Below are positions 15,088 through 23,790 of a stretch of 37,342 nucleotides of DNA, one piece after another (within the stretch, counting starts at the first letter, position 1; each line of letters starts with the position of its first letter). A program made the position numbers and the translations under genes. The notes under the pieces were generated by a model. That model saw only the letters and a list, made by a program, of their open reading frames with translations. It ran no database searches and was not told the origin of the DNA. This DNA is from JALRAP01 sp046302815 (GTDB taxonomy: Bacteria > Bacteroidota > Bacteroidia > AKYH767-A > OLB10): the NCBI GenBank assembly GCA_046302815.1, contig JBKCHO010000009.1:1-37342 (forward strand), written 5' to 3'.

Positions 15088-16086
15088 TCAACGGTCCCTT
15101 TGAATAGTGAAACGGACCAGGTCTTTGAAGGAGACCTTGTATTCACTCTCGGGAAAAGTATCTACCAAATCCATAGCTCTTTTACAATAAGATTCCATCT
15201 TCTCCCGTGCATACTCCAATCCTTTTTTGTCGTTTACAAAATCAAAAACCTTTTTGATCTTTTTAGGATCAGTGGTTTTACTGCTGACAATACCCATGAT
15301 AGATCTTTTCTCGAGGAATCCGGCTTTGGACAGGGCATTGATTAGGGGCAGCGTCATTTTACTTTCCTTAATGTCGATGCCTGATGGCTTTCCGGTTCGG
15401 TTCACGGTTTCATAATCGAACAGGTCGTCTTTGATTTGGAAAGCGATTCCGATCAAACTGCCAGCCTCCTTCATGGTTGCAATGATTTGCTCGTTGGATC
15501 CGGATGATGCGGCTCCTACAGCACAGCATGAGGAAATGAGGGATGCGGTTTTTTGACGGATGACTTCAAAGTATACATCTTCTGTGATATCCAGCTTCCT
15601 GGCTTTTTCAATTTGAAGCAGCTCGCCTTCGCTCATTTCCCTTACAGCCTCCGATACGATTTCCAGCAAGCTCCAATCTTTGTGTTTCACGCTTAATAGT
15701 AGTCCTCTTGATAGCAGATAGTCACCAACCAATACGGCGACCTTGTTTTTCCATAAGGCGTTTATAGAGAAAAATCCTCTACGCATGTTGGAGTCATCCA
15801 CCACATCGTCATGCACCAAGGTGGCAGTATGAAGCAGTTCAATCAATGAAGCTCCTCGAAAGGTTTCTTCTTTGATTCCTCCACACATGCCGGATGACAA
15901 GAAAACGAAAAGTGGACGAATTTGCTTGCCCTTGCGCTTCAAAATGTATCTCATGATTACATCCAGCAATGGAACACGAGATCGCATGGCTTCTCTGAAA
16001 TGCTCCTCAAAGGCCTTCATTTCATGCTCCACGGGCTTTTTGATTCGATCCAAGCTTAATGGTTCCATTGATGTAAAATTAGTCAT
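15088..16086 (-). CDS. All-trans polyprenyl diphosphate synthase (IspB/octaprenyl type)
   Basis: Trans-prenyltransferase that extends farnesyl diphosphate with isopentenyl diphosphate to make the quinone side chain. The first aspartate-rich motif is DDVVD (93-97), the second DDLFD (220-224), with RKGKQIRP upstream. The residue five before the first motif is Ala, small, which in this family goes with long-chain products, so a hexa- to octaprenyl chain for menaquinone is likely. Start: the frame runs to TTG 16095, but ATG 16086 gives a normal length of 332 residues; a further ATG at 16068 is also possible. It leads the group hydrolase-dnaG-yraN-pseudouridine synthase. DXP supply comes from dxr in the next group upstream. 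Exact chain length cannot be read. Confidence 0.9.
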   Translation of the reverse strand: MTNFTSMEPLSLDRIKKPVEHEMKAFEEHFREAMRSRVPLLDVIMRYILKRKGKQIRPLFVFLSSGMCGGIKEETFRGASLIELLHTATLVHDDVVDDSNMRRGFFSINALWKNKVAVLVGDYLLSRGLLLSVKHKDWSLLEIVSEAVREMSEGELLQIEKARKLDITEDVYFEVIRQKTASLISSCCAVGAASSGSNEQIIATMKEAGSLIGIAFQIKDDLFDYETVNRTGKPSGIDIKESKMTLPLINALSKAGFLEKRSIMGIVSSKTTDPKKIKKVFDFVNDKKGLEYAREKMESYCKRAMDLVDTFPESEYKVSFKDLVRFTIQRDR

Positions 16087-16253
16087 TAACACCAAGAAGG
16101 GTTAATTGATAACTAATGGTGAGGAGTCTGCTATAAACCACAATGGTAGAAACAGCCTCCAGTGTTAAATCGTTTAGTTTTTTTGAAATATTACGGGTTA
16201 CTATTTCAGCATTCCGTTCGCCAATACTGGTGTAATGGATGACCGATTTCGTC

Positions 16254-17036
16254 TCAGGGCAGGCAAGCAGCTACATACTTGGCCAACTCAGGGAAGCATT
16301 GGCCTGTAATAACGCTGGCTTCGTTTTTATCTGATGGAATGTAAGCTGTGGCATAACTTCCGGCAACAACTTTTCCAGTGTGATCGTAAACAGAGAAATG
16401 AAGCATGATTTCACGCCTGAAAATCTTGTTTGCAATATCCATGCAGCTATTGTAATTCGTTTTTATTTCGAATTGCGTCAGAAAAACAAAATAATCTACT
16501 TGGTATTTATCATGTAATTTTTGGAACAATTTATCTCCGTCACGAACAATGGCGTGCATGTATTTGGCGTCTTTTTTAACAGGAATGTACATGGATGCGG
16601 TTTTCGAATCAGCATGCTTGGCTTCATCCCCATTTAGTTTCAAATCCATGTCTAGTAGCCTATTGATGGCTGGCTCAACCGGTATTACAGTCTCGTATCT
16701 GTAGCCCGTTTTGGAAAGGATCTGGTACATCGTTTCTTCCAACTCATCTGCCGTGTCGTTCAACAAAGAGATACACGGGTAGTTTAGTGAGACATATCGC
16801 TGCACATGACGGTCTACTTGAAATCTGAAATATTTGCGAAAATGGTCGGGGAGTGCTAGGGAGTTTTGAGATATTTCCCTATCGGCATCAGAAAGGTAAT
16901 AGCGCTCATCATATGGGATGATCATGACATTTGAAAGGCGAACCGTATCGGTTTTGCTCGTATCAGTTTGGGCTAGGGAGGGCCATGCCTGGGTGATTAG
17001 CAACAGAAGCAGGAGGCAATTGAGTACTCGATTCAT
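16254..17036 (-). CDS. Exported protein of unknown function, in the rseP operon
   Basis: Hypothetical protein of 260 residues. A signal peptide covers about residues 1-22 (a long Leu/Ile run, then AWPSLAQ with probable cleavage after Ala-Gln or SLA). The mature protein starts TDTSKTDTVRLSNVMIIPYD. No known catalytic motif is visible. Conserved-looking segments are YYLSDADREISQ, then DYFVFLTQFEIKTNYNSCMDIA, and a late strand-rich part FSVYDHTGKVVAGSYAT. The layout resembles small periplasmic proteins whose strands end in a beta sandwich, but this is a guess. Its ATG lies 4 bp after the rseP stop, so it is translationally linked to the site-2 protease. The link to envelope stress is inference from that position only. 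Confidence 0.7.
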   Translation of the reverse strand: MNRVLNCLLLLLLITQAWPSLAQTDTSKTDTVRLSNVMIIPYDERYYLSDADREISQNSLALPDHFRKYFRFQVDRHVQRYVSLNYPCISLLNDTADELEETMYQILSKTGYRYETVIPVEPAINRLLDMDLKLNGDEAKHADSKTASMYIPVKKDAKYMHAIVRDGDKLFQKLHDKYQVDYFVFLTQFEIKTNYNSCMDIANKIFRREIMLHFSVYDHTGKVVAGSYATAYIPSDKNEASVITGQCFPELAKYVAACLP

Positions 17037-17040
17037 TGGG

Positions 17041-18372
17041 TTAGTTCAAAATGTGTTTCCAAACATCATTTCCTACTGCAAAGGCCATCAAACCGAGCAA
17101 AATGACCATACCTACAACTTGGGCTCTCTCCATGAACTTATCGCTGAATTTTCTTTTGGTGATCGACTCAATCGTGAGGAAAATCACATGCCCTCCATCC
17201 AATGCCGGAATAGGCAACATGTTCATGAAGGCTAGCACCATTGAAAGCAATCCAGTAATTCTCCAAAACCAGGCCCAGTCGAAAGTGCCCCCATAAATCT
17301 GTGCGATTCCAATGGGTCCTTGCAAGGAGTCGGACGCCTTTTCCTGACCAGAGAAAATCTTACCCAGACCCTTGATATTGGATACCAAAGCTTCCCAGGC
17401 ATCAGCAGTGCCGAATGAGAGCGCCATCATTGGAGTGATCGGCATGAGTTTGTATTCGGGATTTACCTCCGCGTCAGTGGTGTATCCTATGTTGATTTTT
17501 CCCTCTTCGCTTACCGCAACTGTAACATCGAATGGGTTTGAGTCGCGCCAAACGGATAATTTGACAGTCTTGCCTTTTAATTCGGCAAGCCTTTTAGGCA
17601 AATCACTTCCTGCATTGATAGGTGTTGCGTTGATCGATTTGATTTTATCTCCGACCATAAGACCAGCTTGCTCGGCTCGTCCTCCCTTGTCTATTAAAGT
17701 TACTTTGTAATACAATTTGCCAGCTCCTATGAAAGACCATTGCCCTTCAGCAGCAACACGCTTGTAAAAATCTCCAGGCACAACGACTTCTGCCAATTGT
17801 CCATCTCTTTCAACGGACAAGGTAGATCCGAACACAACTTTGGAGGTTCTCAAGTCATCAAACCTTTCAAAAGAACTGCCATTGATAGCCACGATCTTGT
17901 CACCATCGCGGAGGCCGATCTCTTGACCGAGTTTATACGCTACAATTCCACCTTTGACCTCACTGTTGGGCAGATATTCTTTTTTGTATACCAAAAGCAT
18001 CATGGAGAAAATCACGACGCCAAGAATCACATTCATCGCCACACCACCAATCATAACAATAAGCCTCTGCCAAGCTGGTTTGGATCGGAACTCCCACGGT
18101 TGGGGCGGTTGTGCCATTTGTTCCTTGTCCATAGACTCATCAATCATACCGGAAATCTTAACATATCCGCCAAACGGAAGCCATCCGATACCCCACTCAG
18201 TTTCGCCACGCTTGATGCTGAAGAGCTTAAATCCCCATGCATCAAAGAACAGATAGAACTTCTCTACGCGGATGCCAAATGCCCTAGCGGCTAGATAGTG
18301 ACCCAACTCATGGAGTGTTACTAAAATGGAAAGGCCCAAAATAAGTTGGGCGGCAATGATCAATCCTGACAT
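17041..18372 (-). CDS. rseP: Site-2 zinc metalloprotease RseP with two PDZ domains
   Basis: Inner-membrane protease that cuts transmembrane segments, classically the anti-sigma factor RseA, and signal-peptide remnants. Length is 443 residues, as usual. The zinc motif HELGH is at 21-25 in the first helix, and the second active-site motif NMLPIPALDGGHV comes near 385-397, with membrane helices at about 1-20, 98-122, 372-392 and 415-440. Two PDZ domains occupy about 125-200 and 210-300 (GGIVAYKLGQEIGLRDGDKI and GGRAEQAGLMVGDKIKSI). The gene follows dxr by 41 bp. Pairing of dxr with rseP is common across bacteria. The start at ATG 18372 is well supported by the motif position. Confidence 0.96.
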   Translation of the reverse strand: MSGLIIAAQLILGLSILVTLHELGHYLAARAFGIRVEKFYLFFDAWGFKLFSIKRGETEWGIGWLPFGGYVKISGMIDESMDKEQMAQPPQPWEFRSKPAWQRLIVMIGGVAMNVILGVVIFSMMLLVYKKEYLPNSEVKGGIVAYKLGQEIGLRDGDKIVAINGSSFERFDDLRTSKVVFGSTLSVERDGQLAEVVVPGDFYKRVAAEGQWSFIGAGKLYYKVTLIDKGGRAEQAGLMVGDKIKSINATPINAGSDLPKRLAELKGKTVKLSVWRDSNPFDVTVAVSEEGKINIGYTTDAEVNPEYKLMPITPMMALSFGTADAWEALVSNIKGLGKIFSGQEKASDSLQGPIGIAQIYGGTFDWAWFWRITGLLSMVLAFMNMLPIPALDGGHVIFLTIESITKRKFSDKFMERAQVVGMVILLGLMAFAVGNDVWKHILN

Positions 18373-18413
18373 AATTTAAATTTCTGTTTTTGATTTTCAG
18401 GTGTGAAATTAAC

Positions 18414-19583
18414 TTATTTGGAACTCTTGTCGCAAATTTCAGAGGCGATGCGGCGGCTTGTTGAATCGTCATCCACATAATCCTCAAAAGCGGGGGAGGC
18501 TTTGAAAGGCACCTTCGACATGGTTTCCGTTATGACATAAGGTATTTGGTTAAAGCCTATTTTTTTCTTCAGAAAGGCATCTACTGCAATTTCGTTGGCT
18601 GCATTCATAACGCATGGTGCGTTTCCGCCGGTCGACATGGCATCCATGGCAATTTGGAGGCAAGGAAAAGTCGCGGTGTCAGGAGCCTCAAAAGTCAGGC
18701 TCGGGTGTTGCATGAAATTGAATCGTGGAAATTCAGATTTCAGTCGTTTCGGGTAACCCATGGCAAATTGAATAGGCAGCTTCATATCTGGCAATCCCAT
18801 CTGCGCTTTCATGGATCCATCTTGAAACTGCACGATGGAATGGATGATTGACTGTGGGTGGACGACCACATCAATTTGCTCGGGCTTTAGGTTGAAAAGC
18901 CATTTGGCCTCTATGACCTCAAGTCCTTTATTCATTAGCGTTGCACTGTCGATGGTTATTTTTGCACCCATTGACCAATTGGGGTGCTTCAAAGCCTGCT
19001 CGGGTCCTGCTGTTTCGAGAAATGATTTTTCTTTACCTCTAAAAGGTCCTCCGGAGGCAGTCAGATAAATTTTTTCGATAGGGTTATGCCATTCACCCAA
19101 TAAGCATTGGAAAATAGCCGAATGCTCACTGTCGATTGGGAAGATGTTTACTCCCTTTTGCGCTGCAAGGCTTGTAACCAATTCTCCTGCTACAACAAGG
19201 GTTTCCTTGTTGGCAAGTCCAATGGTTTTACCGTGTTTGATGGCTTCCAATGTGGGCTTCAATCCAGAGTATCCCACCAAGGCAGTTACCACAAGGTCAA
19301 TTGAGTCCGACGACATGCATTGCACGATTGATTCATGACCACTGTAAACCTTTATATGAAGGGGTTCTAGAGCGGATTTTACTTTGTCTAGCAAATCCTT
19401 GTTACCAATGACAACCGTTGAGGGGTTGTATTTAATTGCTTGTTCGATGAGTAGTTCTGCATTGTTGCCTGCAGAGAGTAATTCTACTTCAAAATGATCA
19501 GGTTGTTCACTGATGACCTCAAGGGTTTGGGTGCCGATGGATCCGGTCGAGCCCAAAATGGCTATTTTCTTTTTTGGCTCCAC
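18414..19583 (-). CDS. dxr: 1-deoxy-D-xylulose 5-phosphate reductoisomerase
   Basis: Second enzyme of the MEP isoprenoid pathway; converts DXP to 2-C-methyl-D-erythritol 4-phosphate with NADPH. The protein has 389 residues. The NADPH-binding GSTGSIG is at 11-17. The catalytic region includes ANKETLVVAGE, the substrate and flap-region motif SGGPFRG and the metal-binding region IDSEHSAIFQCLLG, all intact. The start is GTG at 19583, 3 bp after the stop of the M23 gene; no ATG is available near this N-terminus and the family begins here. The presence of dxr means this bacterium makes isoprenoids, including those used by the polyprenyl synthase and carotenoid hydroxylase in the window, by the MEP route. 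Confidence 0.97.
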   Translation of the reverse strand: MEPKKKIAILGSTGSIGTQTLEVISEQPDHFEVELLSAGNNAELLIEQAIKYNPSTVVIGNKDLLDKVKSALEPLHIKVYSGHESIVQCMSSDSIDLVVTALVGYSGLKPTLEAIKHGKTIGLANKETLVVAGELVTSLAAQKGVNIFPIDSEHSAIFQCLLGEWHNPIEKIYLTASGGPFRGKEKSFLETAGPEQALKHPNWSMGAKITIDSATLMNKGLEVIEAKWLFNLKPEQIDVVVHPQSIIHSIVQFQDGSMKAQMGLPDMKLPIQFAMGYPKRLKSEFPRFNFMQHPSLTFEAPDTATFPCLQIAMDAMSTGGNAPCVMNAANEIAVDAFLKKKIGFNQIPYVITETMSKVPFKASPAFEDYVDDDSTSRRIASEICDKSSK

Positions 19584-19586
19584 GAA

Positions 19587-20450
19587 TCAGAATGTCATGT
19601 AATCGGTGGGGTCAACGGCCGTTCCGTTGTACCATAGTTCAAAATGTAAATGTGGCCCAGTGGTTAATTCTCCACTGTCGCCAATAATAGCTACCACTTC
19701 TCCCGCTTTTACAAAATCACCTGCGGTTTTTAGCAGTGCCGAGTTATGCTTGTAAACGGAGAACAAGTTGTTGCCGTGTTGAATGGCCAATACATAGCCG
19801 GTGTCCGATGTCCAATCGCTGAAAATCACAGTGCCGTCGAGAGTGCTTTTAATGACCTCATTGGCTGATGCAACAATGTCAATACCGAAATGTTTCGATT
19901 TTGGGTTGAATTCACTCGTAACTACGCCCTTAACGGGTGTGAAAAACAGGAAGTTGGACAAGCTTCCTTCTTGTATGGAGGATTCAGCGTATAGGGAGAA
20001 CCTGTCCCTAGATTCCATTTCTTTACGCAGCTTCTTTTCAGCATCGGAAGGTTCTGGAATGGGTAGGGTATCGTACCTGGCGTTTTTATCGACAGGTTTT
20101 TTGATTTGGTCAGGAGGTAGTTTGCCGCTTATAACCGCCTGAAGGTTTGCCAGATAACGATCTCTTGAATTCAAACTCCTTTCCAGTGAGTCGGTTTTAG
20201 ACGCCAACATCACAATGGTCCGCTGCATATTTACATCGGCGTATCCGGGAATATACTCCCTAAGTGGTGTGAATGCAATAATGTAAATAGTGAAGGTTAT
20301 CAAGGAAATGATAACAGTTCCCGCAAAAACGAAAACATTCAAGGGGGTCAATCGAATGGAGAGCCTTTCCTCAAAGGTTTGGTCGTTGAGGATCACCAGC
20401 CTGAACACGCTTTTTAATTTGCGTACAATCCGCTTTCTGGGTTTTTCCAA
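19587..20450 (-). CDS. M23 family metallopeptidase with N-terminal membrane helix
   Basis: Cell-wall endopeptidase or regulator of amidases. A short basic N-terminus is followed by the conserved block FRLVILNDQTFEERLSIRLT, one membrane helix (about residues 33-55 from this start), a periplasmic coiled-coil part (about 75-125) and a C-terminal M23 (LytM) domain. Zinc ligands are present: HFGID (His and Asp) and HLHFELW, so the domain looks active, unlike degenerate EnvC-type LytM factors. The start is unclear: the frame is open to TTG 20519, but TTG 20450 gives the family N-terminus (MEKPRKRIVRKLKSV), and the promoter called here would place the transcript start near 20519-20520. No ATG exists. 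The gene is followed after 3 bp by dxr. Confidence 0.85.
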   Translation of the reverse strand: MEKPRKRIVRKLKSVFRLVILNDQTFEERLSIRLTPLNVFVFAGTVIISLITFTIYIIAFTPLREYIPGYADVNMQRTIVMLASKTDSLERSLNSRDRYLANLQAVISGKLPPDQIKKPVDKNARYDTLPIPEPSDAEKKLRKEMESRDRFSLYAESSIQEGSLSNFLFFTPVKGVVTSEFNPKSKHFGIDIVASANEVIKSTLDGTVIFSDWTSDTGYVLAIQHGNNLFSVYKHNSALLKTAGDFVKAGEVVAIIGDSGELTTGPHLHFELWYNGTAVDPTDYMTF

Positions 20451-20509
20451 TGTGGTCTGGTGGAATTGGTTAAGATGAAAACAATCGTTAACTTTGCGTT
20501 TCGGACTGT

Positions 20510-20540
20510 AAAGATGCAAATATCACAAATTTACATCTTT
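20510..20540. repeat. Imperfect dyad in the M23-porW divergent region
   Basis: AAAGATG-C-AAAT (20510-20521) mirrors ATTT-A-CATCTTT (20529-20540) around a 7-bp centre, with one mismatched pair. It covers the -7 box and predicted transcript start of the M23 gene, an operator-like position. Confidence 0.7.
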
Positions 20541-20554
20541 TGGTACTGTACAAT
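20526..20554 (-). promoter_or_regulatory. Promoter of the M23-dxr-rseP operon
   Basis: On the minus strand ATTG (20554-20551) is 17 bp from TAAATTTG (20533-20526), an exact TAnnTTTG. Transcript start is expected near 20519-20520, so a leader of about 70 nt would precede TTG 20450. Confidence 0.6.
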
Positions 20555-20612
20555 AAACCAATACCATCCGAGTTTTAGCATATTGACCGAAAAGATATCG
20601 TATTAGCCCAAG

Positions 20613-23291
20613 ATGCGTAACATCCGCCTAAAAGGCGTTTTCCTTCTTTCGATTGCCGTTTTACTTACGGCCTCGTGCTCTGTTAAGAAAAACCGTTTTA
20701 CTAGTAGGGCTTATCACAAAACCTTAGCTCACTACAACGGTTATTTCAACGCTCGTGAAAAAATCAGGGAGGGCATTAAGAACCTGGCAGCTTCCAAGCC
20801 CGACCAATACGACCGTATATTGTCTGTTTTTCCCCACGGCGATGAGGCTTCTTCCAAGTCTATATACCCTGAAATGGATGCGGCTATAAAGAAGGTTTCC
20901 ATTGTCATCCAACGACACTCCATGGATATTGAAGGTCGAGAGCGCAACAAGTGGATTCCTAAGAGTTATTTAATCATTGGTCAAGCTCAATTCCTGAAGT
21001 ATGAGACTTGGAATGCCATTGAGTCGTTCAATTTTGTAGCAGCACAATTCAGGGACTACCCTGAGAAATATGAAGCACTTATTTGGCTGGCCCAGTGCTA
21101 CTTACGGTTGGGCAAAACACCTGACGCTCAATACTTACTTTCATCTTTAAGCGGTGATCCAGGTATGCCAGCGAAGTTTCGGTCCGTATTTCATGCTACT
21201 CATGCGCAATACTTTTTGTTCATGAACGATTACGAAGAGGCTGCCAAATCACTTGAAAAAGCAATTTCATTTTGTAAAAAGCGGTCGGAAAAGGTGCGTT
21301 ATGCTTTCATTCTTGGTCAGATTTACAATAAAATATCTGATTGCCCCAAAGCAGTAGCTGCATACGACAGAGTAATAAAATTAAAACCAGTGTATGAGGT
21401 TATGTTCAATGCAAAAGTCAATAGGGCTCGTTGCGTTGATTTGGAAAGTGAAGAAGGTAAGGGTATTCGATTGATGTTGGAGAAGATGCTCAAGGATGAA
21501 AAAAACGCCGACTATCTAGATCAGATATATTATTCCTTGGCGGAGATATCCTTGCGCGAGGAAAAGATACCTGAAGCAATCGGATTACTAAAACAGTCGA
21601 CGGCCAACAGTACATCCAATGTCAACCAAAAGGCATTATCCTATCTGAAGTTGGCTGAAATATATTTTAAACAACCCGACTATAAGTTAGCCCAAGCATA
21701 CTATGATAGTACGGTCTCTTTTATCACAGAGGACCATCCTGATTACTACACAATAAAAAACACGCATAGTAGTCTCACCAAACTCATCTCATACCTGAAC
21801 ATTATTCAATCTGAAGACAGTCTTCAGTCGTTAGCAATTCTGACTCCTGCGCAACGAGAGGCTTATGTCGATTCTTTGATTGCAGCCGAGAACAAGCTGA
21901 AGGAGGAGGCGCTGAAGAAAAAGAAAGAAATGGAGTTGGCTGAAAAGGAGGCCGCAAAGCAACAGTCTGGAGATCCCAACTTCAATTCCCGGGCCAATAA
22001 TACCCCTGCCGCAGCTCAAGGTGGGTGGTATTTTTCAAACCCTTCTGCTATAAGCTTTGGCTTCAATGAGTTTATAAAGTTGTGGGGTCAGCGTAAGCTT
22101 GAAGACAATTGGCGTAGATCTAACAAGGCTATTTCATCTATTACTGATAGCAATGAAGAGGAGCAACAAGAAGATACGCTCGACAGAGTCGATCCTGCTG
22201 TTCGCGACTCCATTATAGCTGCCAACAACGCCAAAAGGAAAAAGCAATACCTCGATGCCATTCCTTCCTCTTCAGAAAAATTAGATAGCTCTAATGTCAA
22301 AATAGTCGAAGCATATTACAATGTCGGACTTATCTATAAAGAGCAGCTCAAGGACTACAAAGAGTCTGGTTCTAACTTTGAAACACTTCTCAATCGTTAC
22401 CCTGAGAATGCTTACAAGTTACCCACCATGTATAATTTGTACAGGGTATATCTTTTGTTGAAAGACACTGAAAATGCCGATAAATACAAGAATGCCTTGT
22501 TGAATGGTTACCCCGACTCGGAATATGCGCGGTTGATACTCAACCCTGATTATTACAAGGATTTGGAGAAAAAGGCTGCTCTGCAAAGAGTTTATTATGA
22601 GACCACTTACAGGGCTTATCTCAATAAGCAGTATGGTGATGTCATTGATCGCAAGGAAATGGCTGATTCACTTTTCCCAGGAAGTGATTTGGCTCCTCGT
22701 TTTGAGTTGTTGAACGCTTTGGCAATCGGTAGATCTAAGTCTATTCAAGAATTCGAGGTGGCTTTGAAGAAGGTGGTGGCCTCCTATCCCTCTGATACTG
22801 TATCAACACGCGCTAAAGAGATATTGGCTCTGATTAACCCTTCCATGTATGGATTGAAGGATTCGGTTAAATCTGCAGTTGAAAATGCCAATCAAAATAT
22901 TTCGGTTTCCCCTACTACTCCCTTTTCGATGAAGGCTGATACGGTTCAATATATTATGTTTTTGTTTCCCAACAACAATGTTGTCGGAAGCAACGAGTTG
23001 AAAGTTGCTTTGTCCAACTACAATAATAAGTTCTACAGTGTTAAGAAGTTACAAATTAGCAATTCTTTTATAGGCATGGAATACCAGTTTGTCATGGTAC
23101 GCCAGTTTAACGACATGAACGATGCAATGGGATACCTGACCGGGTTGCTTGATGATGTTGAGGCTTTTCAAGAAATCGACATGAGTTCGGTTAGTCCCTT
23201 GATTATCACACCTGAAAACCTGCTTTTGTTGGTTCAAACCAAGGATTTAGCTGGTTATGAGGAGTTTTACAACAGTAACTACCACCAATAA
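20613..23291 (+). CDS. porW: PorW/SprE-type TPR lipoprotein of the type IX secretion system
   Basis: Outer-membrane-associated lipoprotein of 892 residues, homologous by layout to PorW (Porphyromonas) and SprE (Flavobacterium), needed for type IX secretion and gliding. The signal peptide ends in lipobox LTASC with lipidated Cys22; the mature start (SVKKNRFTSRAYHKTLAHYNGYFNAREKI) fits the family well. Several TPR-like helix pairs follow to about 400 (EALIWLAQCYLRLGKTPDA, AYDRVIKLKP) and a second set to about 740. A long charged linker lies near 415-450 (EEALKKKKEMELAEKEAAKQQ). The start is ATG 20613 with the divergent M23 gene upstream. No other T9SS gene is in the window. Family call by motif is good; lipid anchoring and role are known from the family. 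Confidence 0.85.
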   Translation: MRNIRLKGVFLLSIAVLLTASCSVKKNRFTSRAYHKTLAHYNGYFNAREKIREGIKNLAASKPDQYDRILSVFPHGDEASSKSIYPEMDAAIKKVSIVIQRHSMDIEGRERNKWIPKSYLIIGQAQFLKYETWNAIESFNFVAAQFRDYPEKYEALIWLAQCYLRLGKTPDAQYLLSSLSGDPGMPAKFRSVFHATHAQYFLFMNDYEEAAKSLEKAISFCKKRSEKVRYAFILGQIYNKISDCPKAVAAYDRVIKLKPVYEVMFNAKVNRARCVDLESEEGKGIRLMLEKMLKDEKNADYLDQIYYSLAEISLREEKIPEAIGLLKQSTANSTSNVNQKALSYLKLAEIYFKQPDYKLAQAYYDSTVSFITEDHPDYYTIKNTHSSLTKLISYLNIIQSEDSLQSLAILTPAQREAYVDSLIAAENKLKEEALKKKKEMELAEKEAAKQQSGDPNFNSRANNTPAAAQGGWYFSNPSAISFGFNEFIKLWGQRKLEDNWRRSNKAISSITDSNEEEQQEDTLDRVDPAVRDSIIAANNAKRKKQYLDAIPSSSEKLDSSNVKIVEAYYNVGLIYKEQLKDYKESGSNFETLLNRYPENAYKLPTMYNLYRVYLLLKDTENADKYKNALLNGYPDSEYARLILNPDYYKDLEKKAALQRVYYETTYRAYLNKQYGDVIDRKEMADSLFPGSDLAPRFELLNALAIGRSKSIQEFEVALKKVVASYPSDTVSTRAKEILALINPSMYGLKDSVKSAVENANQNISVSPTTPFSMKADTVQYIMFLFPNNNVVGSNELKVALSNYNNKFYSVKKLQISNSFIGMEYQFVMVRQFNDMNDAMGYLTGLLDDVEAFQEIDMSSVSPLIITPENLLLLVQTKDLAGYEEFYNSNYHQ

Positions 23292-23299
23292 CCCGGTTT

Positions 23300-23331
23300 T
23301 TTGTTATTTCCCCTTAATTATCATAGCTTTG
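23300..23331 (+). promoter_or_regulatory. Promoter before bactofilin and the ATP synthase genes
   Basis: TTTG (23300-23303) is followed by a 20-bp spacer and TAGCTTTG (23324-23331), exact at both boxes of the Bacteroidota consensus. Transcription would start near 23338, some 21 bp before the bactofilin ATG. This is the best promoter in the window. Confidence 0.8.
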
Positions 23332-23358
23332 CGGAGTTATTAACAAAAACCTTATACC

Positions 23359-23790
23359 ATGTTTGAAAACCTGAAGTCAAAGACCGGAGTAGGTTCCGGT
23401 TCAGAGCAGAGTGGTTCCATCAATATCATTGGACAGGGAACAACCATTGAAGGTCAAATCAATGCCGCGGGCGATTTACGGATCGATGGAGTCATTATAG
23501 GATCCGTTACTTCAAAAGCCAAAGTGGTCATCGGATCAACCGGTCAAGTTCAGGGCGATGTAGTTTGCCAAAACGCTGACATATCCGGATCTGTAAAGGG
23601 AAAAACAACGGTTAATGAGCTTCTATTTTTGAAATCTACGGCTCGTATCAATGGTGATATTGTAACTGGTAAGCTTGTGGTTGAAGTAGGAGCAAGCTTC
23701 TCTGGCAACTGTCATATGGGACCTTTGATCAAGGACATTAAGCATGTCGATAAGCAACCGGAACTCCAATCAAAGGAAAAAACAGCTTAA
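23359..23790 (+). CDS. Bactofilin (polymer-forming cytoskeletal protein)
   Basis: Bactofilin of 143 residues, a right-handed beta-helix protein that polymerises without nucleotides and often acts at the cell envelope. The DUF583 core runs from about 24 to 125, with regularly spaced strands (GQGTTIEGQINAAGDLRIDGVIIG, then GQVQGDVVCQNADISGSVKG). N- and C-terminal tails are short and polar. The C-terminal 15 codons overlap the start of atpZ by 47 nt in another frame. It is read from the strong promoter at 23300-23331 and leads the ATP synthase genes. Bactofilin next to atpZ is a familiar arrangement in Bacteroidota, but its meaning is not known. Assignment is firm. Confidence 0.93.
   Translation: MFENLKSKTGVGSGSEQSGSINIIGQGTTIEGQINAAGDLRIDGVIIGSVTSKAKVVIGSTGQVQGDVVCQNADISGSVKGKTTVNELLFLKSTARINGDIVTGKLVVEVGASFSGNCHMGPLIKDIKHVDKQPELQSKEKTA

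Noticed and set aside
17740..18294. A 184-codon open frame on the plus strand inside rseP
   Set aside because: Antisense to the conserved RseP active-site and PDZ regions, no motif, no promoter.
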